Shown: piece by piece, positions 37,995-46,375 of the stretch
How the letters are laid out: every line of letters begins with the position of its first letter
How positions within the stretch are numbered: position 1 is the stretch's first letter
Source: DASPRG01 sp963796125
GTDB lineage: Bacteria; Nitrospirota; Thermodesulfovibrionia; Thermodesulfovibrionales; SM23-35
Assembly (NCBI GenBank): GCA_963796125.1
Contig: CAWCKM010000053.1
Coordinates: 1-56,786 of the forward strand
DNA: 56,786 bases
Reading direction: 5' to 3'
Position numbers and translations under genes: made by a program
The notes under the pieces: model-generated
Told to the model about the DNA's origin: nothing
What the model saw: only the letters and a program-made list of their open reading frames with translations
Databases searched by the model: none

Positions 37995-39776
37995 ATGTTC
38001 TCAAAACACCCCGGCATTCCCTCAAAACCCGGCGTTTACCTTTTTAAGAATGAAAAAGAACGTGTCCTGTATGTAGGCAAGGCAAAAGACCTGAGTAACC
38101 GCCTCAGGAGCTATTTCCAGAAGTCATCACACCTTGACCCGCGCAAGGCAGCAATGATGAAAAATGTGAATGATTTTTCATTTATTGTCACAGACAGCGA
38201 ATTCGAAGCCCTCGCGCTCGAAGCAAACCTGATTAAACAATACAAACCAAGATTCAATGTAATTCTGAGGGATGACAAGAACTATCCCTATTTAAAACTG
38301 ACGGTCAATGAAGAGTGGCCAAAACTTGAGGTCGTAAGAAGGATCAAAAAAGACGGAGCATTGTACTTTGGCCCCTATGTCCCGGCAGGCTCGATGTGGG
38401 AAATCCTTACCTTTATCAGGAGAAATTTCCAGATAAGGGGATGCCGGTACTCTCTCGATAAACCTATGCGGCCATGCATTCAGCACCAGATGGGAAGATG
38501 CTCTGCTCCCTGTGCAGAGGAAATCAGCAGGGAAGAATATCTGAAACTTGTGAATGAGATCATCCTCTTTCTCAGGGGGGAGAAAAAGGGACTCCTTGAA
38601 GAACTCGAAAAAAAGATGCTGAGGTTTTCAGAGGAAATGAGGTTTGAGGAGGCTGCTCAGATGCGGGATCGAATCAAAGCCCTTCAGCGGGCCTGGGAAT
38701 CGCAGAAGGTGGTAGCTCCTGAACTCGGAGACATAGACATCATAGGATACTACAAGGCAGACAGTATGGTTTCCTTTGAGGTCTTCTTTATCAGAAATGG
38801 TATCATGATTGGATCAAAAGACCTTGCCATGAAGAATATCGAAAATCTTCCGGACAAAAAATTAATGCATTCATTTATTTCGCAGTTTTACTCAAAAGAG
38901 ATCATTCCTCCCTCGGACATAATTACACCTTTTCTTCCCGCAGGAGTAAAATCCCTTGAGAAATGGCTCAAGCAGAGGAAAGAAGAGGCGGTAAAAATAT
39001 CAGTCCCTGAGACAGGAAAGAAAAAAGAGCTTCTCCTCATGGCATCAGAAAACGCAAAGATCAGAATGAGAGAGAAAAGAGAGACAACGATTGAGGACCT
39101 CCTCATGGAGATAAAAGAAAAACTGGGCCTTGAGAAATCACCTGATGACATAGGCGCCTTTGATGTATCAACGATCTCCGGGAACGAATCAGTCGGTGCC
39201 TTTGTATACTGGAAAGGTGGAGAGTTTAACAAAGACCTGTACAGGAGGTTGAGGATTAAGACTGTTCAGGGTATTGACGATTATTCAATGATGGGAGAAA
39301 TCGTTGAAAGGATCATTAAGAATTTCGATGGGAACATGCCTGACCTCATTATTATTGATGGCGGGAAAGGACATCTCGAAATAGCGAAAAGGGTTCTTGA
39401 TAAAAACAGAGCGTTATTTCCTGAACTTCCTATGATAATCGCCATTGCAAAAGATCCGGACAGGGCTTTCATGCCGGATTCTGAAGGGCCTGTTGACCTG
39501 AATGACGGGACGTCCTCCTCCCTTCTCCTGAAAAGAATACGTGATGAAGCCCACAGATTCGCCATAGGGTATCATCGGAAACTAAGAGTGAAAGGACTTA
39601 TGGAGTCCCCTCTTGAAAAGATCCCGGGAATTGGGAAGAAGAGAAGGCTTACTCTTCTGAAACATTTTGGTAATATAGAAGCTATAAGAAATGCAACCTT
39701 TGATGAAATAACAAAGCTAAAGGGCTTCCATAAAGGAATCGCCGAGAATCTCTTATATGCATTAAGGAGGGCATAA
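37995..39776 (+). CDS. uvrC: Excinuclease ABC subunit C
   Basis: A 593-residue nucleotide excision repair nuclease. In order it shows the GIY-YIG domain (KPGVYLFKNEKERVLYVGKA), a CxxxC-like segment GCRYSLDKPMRPC, the UVR motif (EEMRFEEAAQMRDRIKAL), the RNase H-like 5' nuclease (DVSTISGNESVGAFVYW) and the tandem helix-hairpin-helix (IPGIGKKRRLTLLKHFG). It incises both sides of lesions with UvrAB. The last base overlaps the next start (TAATGG). Confidence 0.97.
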   Translation: MFSKHPGIPSKPGVYLFKNEKERVLYVGKAKDLSNRLRSYFQKSSHLDPRKAAMMKNVNDFSFIVTDSEFEALALEANLIKQYKPRFNVILRDDKNYPYLKLTVNEEWPKLEVVRRIKKDGALYFGPYVPAGSMWEILTFIRRNFQIRGCRYSLDKPMRPCIQHQMGRCSAPCAEEISREEYLKLVNEIILFLRGEKKGLLEELEKKMLRFSEEMRFEEAAQMRDRIKALQRAWESQKVVAPELGDIDIIGYYKADSMVSFEVFFIRNGIMIGSKDLAMKNIENLPDKKLMHSFISQFYSKEIIPPSDIITPFLPAGVKSLEKWLKQRKEEAVKISVPETGKKKELLLMASENAKIRMREKRETTIEDLLMEIKEKLGLEKSPDDIGAFDVSTISGNESVGAFVYWKGGEFNKDLYRRLRIKTVQGIDDYSMMGEIVERIIKNFDGNMPDLIIIDGGKGHLEIAKRVLDKNRALFPELPMIIAIAKDPDRAFMPDSEGPVDLNDGTSSSLLLKRIRDEAHRFAIGYHRKLRVKGLMESPLEKIPGIGKKRRLTLLKHFGNIEAIRNATFDEITKLKGFHKGIAENLLYALRRA

Positions 39777-40346
39777 TGGTACAGATATTTTTATTGATCC
39801 TCTTTCTTCTTCTGCCTGTCTCTTCAGAGGCAGCGTATACAATTTATCTCAAAAACGGTTCTGAAATCAGCGGGGTCTATTCCTATGAGAAAAAGGGCGG
39901 AGAGGTAATCATCTATTTCGGTGGTGGAAGTATGGGGATTCCAGAAAAAGATATCGTAAAAATTGAGTCGACAGAGGCACCTGAAAAGGACTTCTCTAAA
40001 GAAGAAGTAACCGTACCGGAAGCAGAAAAAACTGCTCCTTCAGTACCTCCTGTACCTGCCGGAGAGCCTGCGGTGAGTGAAACAGCAGACAGGGCAAGTA
40101 GACTGCAAGCTGATTTAGATGCTATCAATGCAGAACTGGGAATCATTGAAGGTAACGAATCCACGTATAAAGGCTGCTCTGGAAGAAAGAACGAGCAGCA
40201 GACAGAATTGGAATCCGTATCAGTACCGCTATTTACAACAAGAGGTAGAGCCACTCCAGCAGGAACTCTCAACGATACAGCAGAGAAAGGGAGAACTCCT
40301 TCAGCGAAAGGCCTATATAGAAGGCGAGATGAAATCTCTTCGATAA
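39776..40346 (+). CDS. Exported coiled-coil protein of unknown function, frameshifted
   Basis: A signal peptide (MVQIFLLILFLLLPVSSEAA) is followed by a small beta-rich module (YTIYLKNGSEISGVYSYEKK, FGGGSMGIPEKDIVKIE) common to envelope proteins of this kind. Next come an acidic Pro-rich linker and a coiled coil (ASRLQADLDAINAELG). A one-base shift between about 40135 and 40175 is inferred, because the other frame continues the heptads (YLQQEVEPLQQELSTIQQRK) to a stop at 40346. The uncorrected frame would give a non-coiled tail to 40396. ATG 39776 overlaps the uvrC stop. Function unknown. Confidence 0.7.
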
Positions 40347-40446
40347 GATGCACCCCAGCCGTTCAGATTATTCTCAAATTTCGTATGCATAACTGATGAC
40401 ATGGTATTAGAATGGAACAAAGAACCCCCTGGGACACGTTAATGTA

Positions 40447-40559
40447 TGTCATTCCCGCTTGTCGGGTCACCTCTGCGACTCGTCCGCACTCAGGCGGACT
40501 CGCCGAGCCGGGCGAGAATCCTTCTTAAGAAAGATTCTGGACAAGCCAGAATGACAAGT
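40447..40559. repeat. Composite palindromic repeat (GTCATTCC family) before the PfkB gene
   Basis: The outer inverted repeat GTCATTCCCGCTTGTC pairs with GACAAGCCAGAATGAC at the other end. Inside is a second palindrome built on GACTCGTCCGC / GCGGACTCG and a CTTAAG centre. An open frame runs through it into the kinase gene but carries repeat translation only. Confidence 0.75.
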
Positions 40560-40580
40560 ACAGGAGATTATGGAGACGTT

Positions 40581-41513
40581 GTGAATATCTATATTTCAGG
40601 TTCAATAGCATATGACAGGATTATGGACTTCCCCGGAAAATTATCAGACCACATCCTGCCGGATAAAATACATATCCTGAATGTCTGTTTTACTGTTAAC
40701 GGGATGGTAGAAAAATTTGGCGGCACAGCCGGAAACATAGCTTATACACTGAGCCTTCTTAACGAGAGGCCGGTTTTAATTGCAACTATAGGCAAAGACT
40801 ATGAAAGTTATTTCGACTGGCTGAAGAAGAACAATATTTCAGAAGAGGGGATAAAAATAATTAGAGAAGAGTTCACTGCCGGGGCATATATAATAACCGA
40901 CAAAGCTGACAACCAGATAACCGGATTCAATCCTGGAGCGATGAAATATCCATCAGGATATTCATTTCATAACGCTGACTCTAAAAACTCAATAAGCCTG
41001 ATTGCCCCTGGAAACCTTCAGGACATGGTCGAATATGCAAGGATATGCAAGGAAAAAGGCATTGATCATATATGCGACCCGGGTCAGTCTCTCACCCAAT
41101 GGGAAGGGAATGCCCTTAGAGAGTGGCTTGATGGTTCACTGCTGTTAATCTCCAATGACTACGAACTTGAGATGATTATGAAGATAACAGGTATGAATAA
41201 AAAAGGACTGTTAGGTCTGACAAAAATTATTATAACAACCCTTGGAGAGAAAGGATCTCTTATAAGCAATGCGGAATTTGATGTAGCCATCCCGGCGGCA
41301 AAAGTTCATAACGTTGTTGACCCTACAGGCGCAGGAGATGCTTACAGGGCGGGGTTGCTGAAGGGAATTGTTTTGGGCAGAGACATTGAAACTTCGGCGA
41401 AAATGGGAACTGTTGCAGCCGCTTTTGCAATAGAGAAATATGGTACCCAGGAGCATCACTATACATATGAAGATTTTATTGAAAGATACAAAAGCAACTT
41501 TGGGGAGTTGTGA
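40581..41513 (+). CDS. PfkB/ribokinase-family carbohydrate kinase
   Basis: A 310-residue kinase. The N-terminal motif is ISGSIAYDRIMDFPG, the substrate lid region FGGTAGNIAYTLSLLNERPV, the anion hole/catalytic base VVDPTGAGDAYRAGLLKG and the C-terminal AAAFAIEKYGTQEHHY. The GTG start at 40581 has GGAG at 6 bases and matches the family start; the longer open frame back to 40446 is repeat sequence. The lid and ending resemble adenosine-kinase-like members, but ribokinase or another sugar kinase is possible. It is followed by an APH-fold kinase gene. Confidence 0.88.
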   Translation: MNIYISGSIAYDRIMDFPGKLSDHILPDKIHILNVCFTVNGMVEKFGGTAGNIAYTLSLLNERPVLIATIGKDYESYFDWLKKNNISEEGIKIIREEFTAGAYIITDKADNQITGFNPGAMKYPSGYSFHNADSKNSISLIAPGNLQDMVEYARICKEKGIDHICDPGQSLTQWEGNALREWLDGSLLLISNDYELEMIMKITGMNKKGLLGLTKIIITTLGEKGSLISNAEFDVAIPAAKVHNVVDPTGAGDAYRAGLLKGIVLGRDIETSAKMGTVAAAFAIEKYGTQEHHYTYEDFIERYKSNFGEL

Positions 41514-41542
41514 ATGTATGTTATAACAAATTCCAATTAAGT

Positions 41543-41641
41543 GTCATTCCAGCTTGTCTGGAATCTTTCTTTGATACTAAACATATACAGCACTCATAAA
41601 GGATTTAAAGAAGGATTCCGAACAAGTCGGAATGACAGGAA
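41543..41641. repeat. GTCATTCC-family inverted repeat between the two kinase genes
   Basis: GTCATTCCAGCTTGTCTGGAATC at the left end is complementary in most positions to GGATTCCGAACAAGTCGGAATGAC at the right end, separated by about 50 AT-rich bases. It has the same outer sequence as the element at 40447-40559 and the short hairpin at 37399. Confidence 0.8.
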
Positions 41642-41659
41642 AAACTAAGACCCTCGATC

Positions 41660-42805
41660 ATGATCAATGAAGAAGCATTAAAAGCCTACCTCAAGAAACA
41701 ATTCACAGATATTATTCAAGTGGATATCAGAAAGCTCGGCTCAGGTGTTCAGGGTTCGGGCTTTCTTATAGAAATGAAAACCCAGAGCGGCATCAGATCA
41801 TACGTTGTAAAGACACTCCTGTCCGAAGGTCTGGGGCATGACTATCCTTCTGATAGGGCGGCTGTATTCCTTCTTGACCTTGATGAGTACAAAAACCTGC
41901 CCAGGCACGTGAAGGGCATTGATGTATTAGCTGAGATGGAGGACGGTTCGATAAAGTCCATCGGCGGCGGAAGAGAATATTATCTGTTAATGGAGAGAGG
42001 AACGGGCAGACATTATTTCAATGACCTGACTGAATTCTCTCATAAAGACAGGCTCGAAATTTCTGATATCGAAAAGATAGAGGCAATGACCTCATATCTT
42101 GCAGACATCCATTCTGTAAAGAAAGATTCAAAGACCCTTTACTGGCGGAAGCTCAGAGATACAGTTGGCCATGGAGAATGCCTCATGGGTGTCTTTGATA
42201 CCTATCCGGACGGTACCCTTCCATATAATGAGATGGCAGAGATCATCAAGAAGTCTGTGGATTGGATTGCAAGGCTAAAACCAAAATACAGAAGGCTTTG
42301 CCAGATACACGGTGATTTCCATCCGGGGAATATTTGGTTTCAGAGCAGAAGTCAGAAGCCAGAAGTCAGAAGTCGCAGAATCCCCAGCACCAGGCAGATT
42401 CGCTCTCACTCGCAGTCACCGAGGCGACCGGGCGTAAGGGGGCGATTTGATATTGACTTCGTATTGCTCGACAGGAGTCGCGGTCCCTGGGGAGATCCTG
42501 CAGATGATGTAACAGCCTTAACAATCAACTATATATTTTTTTCAATAAAACATCATGGTTCTGTAAAGGGCTCTTATCTCGAAGGGTTGAAAATGTTTTT
42601 TGAAAAATATGTAGCGTTAACAGGCGATGAAGAACTCTACAGCGTTGTCGCTCCCTTCTTTGCCTTCAGAGGCGCCGTCGTTGCAAATCCTATCTTTTAT
42701 CCGGAGCTGACTCTTGACCAGCGAAAACTTATCTTCAGGTTTGTTAATAATGTTTTGGATGATGATAAGTTCAGACTCGAAAAGGTTAATGATTATTTAG
42801 GGTAA
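41660..42805 (+). CDS. APH-fold phosphotransferase with in-frame repeat insertion
   Basis: A 381-residue APH-family kinase. The catalytic loop is CQIHGDFHPGNIWF and the metal-binding segment VLLDRSRGPWGDPADDV (Asp in place of DFG). Between them lies an extra stretch of about 35 residues (SRSQKPEVRSRR then IPSTRQIRSHSQSPRR) encoded by direct-repeat DNA at about 42342-42445. This loop is much shorter in relatives. The frame is kept. It is downstream of the PfkB kinase; both may act on the same or successive metabolites. It overlaps the convergent maf gene by 9 bases at the 3' end. Confidence 0.8.
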   Translation: MINEEALKAYLKKQFTDIIQVDIRKLGSGVQGSGFLIEMKTQSGIRSYVVKTLLSEGLGHDYPSDRAAVFLLDLDEYKNLPRHVKGIDVLAEMEDGSIKSIGGGREYYLLMERGTGRHYFNDLTEFSHKDRLEISDIEKIEAMTSYLADIHSVKKDSKTLYWRKLRDTVGHGECLMGVFDTYPDGTLPYNEMAEIIKKSVDWIARLKPKYRRLCQIHGDFHPGNIWFQSRSQKPEVRSRRIPSTRQIRSHSQSPRRPGVRGRFDIDFVLLDRSRGPWGDPADDVTALTINYIFFSIKHHGSVKGSYLEGLKMFFEKYVALTGDEELYSVVAPFFAFRGAVVANPIFYPELTLDQRKLIFRFVNNVLDDDKFRLEKVNDYLG

Positions 42806-43387
42806 AGAATTTTGGGCTACTGTAATCCCGAATTTTTTTAGACTTTCTTTCAGAGCGCGCAAAGGAAGGCCCACTACATTTAAAAAATCTCCATCAATTC
42901 TTTCAATAAAAACTGATCCAAGCCCCTGAATTGCATATGCTCCTGCTTTATCCAGCGGCTCTTTTGATCTGACATATGCGTTTATCTCTTTTCTGCCGAG
43001 CTTTTTGAAATATACCTTAGTTTCCACTGATCTCGATAATATTTTTTTGCTGGCAGTATCCATAATGGTAAAGCCGGTGATTACTGAATGTGCTTTTCCA
43101 TTCAGCATATTCAGCATCTTCTCAGCTTCTTTGTCAGTATGGGGTTTGCCGAGCAGTCTGTTTTTGAAGACGATAAATGTATCTGCAGCAATGATTATCG
43201 CGTTTTTATATTTATGAGCGACAGTTTCAGCTTTTTTGCGCGACAGGAATTTTGCTAGTGCGCGAGGTTTTAGCGACAGATTAATATCCTCTTTATAATC
43301 ACTCGTGCAGACAGAGAAATTAAGGCCTGTTTTTCTCAGGATCTCTTTTCTCCGCGGTGATGCTGATGCAAGTATTATTTTTCTCAT
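42797..43387 (-). CDS. maf: Maf-family nucleotide pyrophosphatase
   Basis: A 196-residue protein. The N-terminal phosphate-binding loop is LASASPRRKEILRKTG, followed by IIIAADTFIVF and LLGKPHTDKEAEKML, then the lower-conserved KAGAYAIQGLGSVFIERIDG. Maf hydrolyses non-canonical or canonical nucleoside triphosphates to the monophosphate and slows septation when overexpressed. ATG 43387 is chosen because MRKIILASASPRR is the family start; the longer frame to 43456 is not homologous. It overlaps the APH gene convergently by 9 bases. Confidence 0.92.
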   Translation of the reverse strand: MRKIILASASPRRKEILRKTGLNFSVCTSDYKEDINLSLKPRALAKFLSRKKAETVAHKYKNAIIIAADTFIVFKNRLLGKPHTDKEAEKMLNMLNGKAHSVITGFTIMDTASKKILSRSVETKVYFKKLGRKEINAYVRSKEPLDKAGAYAIQGLGSVFIERIDGDFLNVVGLPLRALKESLKKFGITVAQNSLP

Positions 43388-43413
43388 AGCAAAAATATTA
43401 ATTTTCGTAAGAA

Positions 43414-44580
43414 CTAAACGTACTGGCCGGCTGCATAGCCGGACGACCAGGCCCACTGCAGATTATAGCCTCCGAGCTGTCCTGTTACATCAATAACCTC
43501 TCCGATAAAATATAACCCCGGGACCTTTTTCGCCTCCATTGTCTTGGATGAGAGTTCATCTGTATCAACTCCGCCAAGAGTGACTTCCGCACTGTTATAT
43601 CCTTCCGTACCTGCCGGTTTTATCTCCCAGTTTTTAAGATGTCCGGAGATGCCTTCAAGTTCTTTATCCGCATACTGGCATAAGGGTTTTGACTTAATAT
43701 ACAATTCGCACCATTTGTGAATAAATCTTTTGGGGAAATATTGAGTCAGCAGGTTCTTAATTTGTATCCTGCTTTGCCGTTTTTCAATAAGTTTCCCATA
43801 GATATCAATGTCTGGCAGCAGATCAATGTGAATAACATCACCTTTCTTCCAGTATGATGAGATCTGGAGTATAGCTGGCCCGCTCAGTCCCCTGTGGGTA
43901 AAGAGGATATTCCCTGAGAATCCTTTATTATTGCAGCTTACCTTAGATTTGACAGAGACACCGCTCAACTCGCTGAAGATCTTTAGGTCTTTGCTGCTGA
44001 ACGTCAGCGGGACAAGTGCCGGTTTCGGCTGGATAATACGCAGTCCAAACTGCGCGGCTAATCGGTGGCCAAGCCCCGTTGCCCCGAGATTGGGATAGGA
44101 AAGACCGCCTGTTGCTATAATAAGGGATTCTGATTCAATTACCCGGGAATTCGTTTTTACGCTGAACCTGCTTTTTTTTGTAATTTCCTCAATCTTGCAG
44201 TTCATCTGGAATTGAACCCCTGCCGAATCGCACTCCTTTCTGAGTATGTCCACAATCTGCCGGGAACTTCCGGCGCAGAATATCTGCCCGTCTTCTTTTT
44301 CACGCCAGCTAATGCGGTGTTTTTCAATCAGGGTGATAAAATCCCGTGGTGTGAACCGGGCAAGGGCAGATTTGCAGAAATGAAGGTTAGCGGAGAGGTA
44401 GTTATCCGGCTGAATGTTAAGGTTTGTAAAATTACAGCGGCCTCCGCCTGAGATGAGAATCTTTTGGCCGACTTTCGATGCGTGGTCCAAAATGATGACC
44501 GACCGTCCCCGCTTCCCCGCCTCAATGGCACACATCAGTCCTGCCGCACCAGCGCCTATAATAATCACGTTACTGTGCAT
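43414..44580 (-). CDS. BaiN/YhiN (HI0933)-family FAD-dependent oxidoreductase
   Basis: A flavoprotein of 388 residues. The FAD-binding Rossmann start is VIIIGAGAAGLMCAIEAGKR, followed by GGRCNFTN, ATGGLSYPNLGATGLGHRLA and the C-terminal FAD site FIGEVIDVTGQLGGYNLQWA. This last block is diagnostic of the HI0933/BaiN group. ATG 44580 is preferred; an in-frame start 6 codons upstream has no homology. It is separated from maf by 26 bases, same strand. Substrate unknown; some relatives reduce bile-acid intermediates. Confidence 0.9.
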   Translation of the reverse strand: MHSNVIIIGAGAAGLMCAIEAGKRGRSVIILDHASKVGQKILISGGGRCNFTNLNIQPDNYLSANLHFCKSALARFTPRDFITLIEKHRISWREKEDGQIFCAGSSRQIVDILRKECDSAGVQFQMNCKIEEITKKSRFSVKTNSRVIESESLIIATGGLSYPNLGATGLGHRLAAQFGLRIIQPKPALVPLTFSSKDLKIFSELSGVSVKSKVSCNNKGFSGNILFTHRGLSGPAILQISSYWKKGDVIHIDLLPDIDIYGKLIEKRQSRIQIKNLLTQYFPKRFIHKWCELYIKSKPLCQYADKELEGISGHLKNWEIKPAGTEGYNSAEVTLGGVDTDELSSKTMEAKKVPGLYFIGEVIDVTGQLGGYNLQWAWSSGYAAGQYV

Positions 44581-44924
44581 TGTCTTTCTATAATACACAA
44601 AAAAATATCATCATATGGAGAGTGTGAAGAAATTGGGGTAAGGTCTTTATTCTTGCTGTCAAGGCATGGGCTTGGTATCTTCTTAATAAATTAGACTCCG
44701 CAGGAAAATTGAAGAAACATGGGAAAAGACGGTGGGCTCGATACGTTTTGCCCAAATAGTCTATTCAAATTCTATTCAAAATGTTTTTTGAATAGATATG
44801 TTTTTAGAAGTAAATTAGACATATTTTAGATGTATTTTAGATAAAGCTATCCTGTAACTTATTGATAATAAAAAAATTTGTATAAACAATTTAGAAGTAA
44901 ATCCACATCAGGTAGATGAAGTCA
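44581..44924. other. AT-rich non-coding spacer with short imperfect repeats
   Basis: No gene was found in this 344-base spacer. From 44745 on it holds short repeated words: TCTATTCAAA repeated with a downstream TTTGAATAGA, TTTAGAAGTAAA twice (44803 and 44890), and ATTTTAGAT twice. It may hold a promoter for the flavoprotein gene; none stands out. Confidence 0.5.
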
Positions 44925-45482
44925 TTATTGAAGATATTTCTCAACCTTCCGGAAGAGTGCCCTCCTGCTTATACCCAAGACCTTTGCTGCCCTGCTCTTG
45001 TTGCCATTACATTTTGTGAGGACTGCTTCAATATGTCCTTTTATAATATCTTCAAGTGACAAGGGTTCGGTTTTCTTCTTTTCCTGGATTTCTCTCATAT
45101 TGGGTGGAAGGTCAGTCAGTCTTATGAATGATTCAGTAGTCACGATAGATGCCTGTTCAAGGACATTCTCGAGCTCTCTTACATTGCCAGGCCAGTCATA
45201 GGACAGGAGAATTGCCTGGACCGGTCTTGAAAGACCGAGTATATTCTTACCTAACTTTTTGTTAAGCTTCTCGAGAAGGAAACGGGTGAGAAGGGGGATA
45301 TCATCCTTTTTATCGCGGAGGGGTGGCAGCGAAATTGTTAAGGGCGTAATCCTGTAAAAGAGATCCTCCCTGAATCTTCGATTTTTTACTTCCTCTGCCA
45401 GATCTTTGTTTGTTGCAGCTATCACCCTGCATTTTGCCTTTAATGTCTGGTTACTGCCGACAGGTAGGGTTGTTGATGAGCT
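44925..45482 (-). pseudogene. Sigma-54-dependent NtrC-type regulator, C-terminal fragment
   Basis: About 186 residues of an NtrC-family activator. The fragment starts mid AAA+ domain with LPVGSNQTLKAKCRVIAATN, then FREDLFYRITPLTISLPPLR, the sensor region LLSYDWPGNVRELENVLEQA, and a C-terminal Fis-type helix-turn-helix (NKSRAAKVLGISRRALFRKV). The receiver, Walker A and GAFTGA parts are missing. Upstream the reading frame runs directly into the trpS 3' end at about 45482, so both genes are broken at one base. It would be about 460 residues if complete. Confidence 0.8.
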
Positions 45483-46349
45483 AATTTCGCGTTTTCCAGA
45501 TTGGCTCCAAAACCCTAAAAATATTTTTTAAGAGAATTTTTTTACAATCAATGCAGCCAATGCCAGCTGTTGCGCATCCCACTCCAACTTCTTCGACTTC
45601 TTCTATTGAGGAGAAGATCTTGTGAAGCTGATATACCGGTGACCGCTCAGGGTTCCCAGGGTCTGTCCTTTTTACCCTTGCAGGATCAGTAACCATGGTC
45701 ATAATCTTTCTTTCTACATCTTCTGGACTGTCTGACAGGAATATTGCGTTATCATAACTCTTGGACATTTTTCTTCCATCAACACCTACTAATTTTGGAA
45801 ATTCTGTAAGCAATGCCTCTGGTTCAGGAAAAATTTCCTTATATAGGTGATTAAAACGCCTTGCAAATTTCCCGGCTTATCTCAAGGTGAGGGACCTGGT
45901 CAATTCCAACGGGGACATATTTTGCCCGGTAGATGATAATATCAGCAGTCTGAAGAAGGGGGTATCCGAGGAATCCATACGTGGATAAATCTCTATCCCT
46001 GAGCTCCTCCTGCTTTTCCTTGTAGGTTGGAACCCTTTCGAGCCAGCCAATGGGTGTTATCATTGAGAGGAGCAGGTGAAGTTTATGCTCGAGAACCCTC
46101 GACTGTAAAAAGATCGTGCATTTTTCAGGGTCAAGGCCTGCTGCCAGAAAATTTATGAGGATATCTTTTGTTGACTCCTTTTCGATGATGGGTCTTCATA
46201 TCCTGTGGTGAGGGCATGCCAGTCTGCAACAAAGTAAAAACAATCATATTGATCCTGAAGCTTTACCCAGTTGCTCAGTGCACCCACCAGGTTCCCGAGA
46301 TGGAGCTTACCACTTGTCTGCATGCCGCTTAGACTCTGTCCTTATTCAT
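45482..46349 (-). CDS. trpS: Tryptophanyl-tRNA synthetase, frameshifted and truncated
   Basis: A class I synthetase of about 290 residues read. The HIGH-like motif is SGKLHLGNLVGALSNWV, then FVADWHALTT, LLQTADIIIYRAKYVPVGID, the KMSKS motif GRKMSKSYDNAI, and a zinc-like region AGIGCIDCKKIL. The frame must be corrected at about 46331 (missing base in GTCTAA), 46190 and 45868 (extra T). The last about 45 residues of a normal TrpS are absent because the sequence switches to an NtrC-type gene at about 45482. ATG 46349 has AAGGAG upstream, but that site abuts foreign GC-rich DNA. Confidence 0.85.
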
Positions 46350-46364
46350 GTTTTTGTCCAAATC

Positions 46365-46375
46365 TCCTTAGCCAG
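46365..46375. other. Composition junction / probable assembly chimera point
   Basis: At about 46370 the DNA changes abruptly from AT-rich to very GC-rich. The reading frame of the GC-rich synthase passes DRAWL and then, instead of the expected glycine-rich KR continuation, enters RRFGQKHE and stops inside the trpS start region. No repeat, tRNA or insertion sequence marks the point. Confidence 0.85.

Noticed and set aside
40446..40580. N-terminal extension of the PfkB kinase
   Set aside because: It is the translation of an inverted repeat; the family start and a ribosome site lie at 40581.
44745..44910. CRISPR-like array
   Set aside because: The repeated words are short, irregularly spaced and not separated by uniform spacers.
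46342..46371. Native C-terminus of the synthase at 46342
   Set aside because: The last codons after DRAWL are translated trpS leader DNA and do not match the KR domain.
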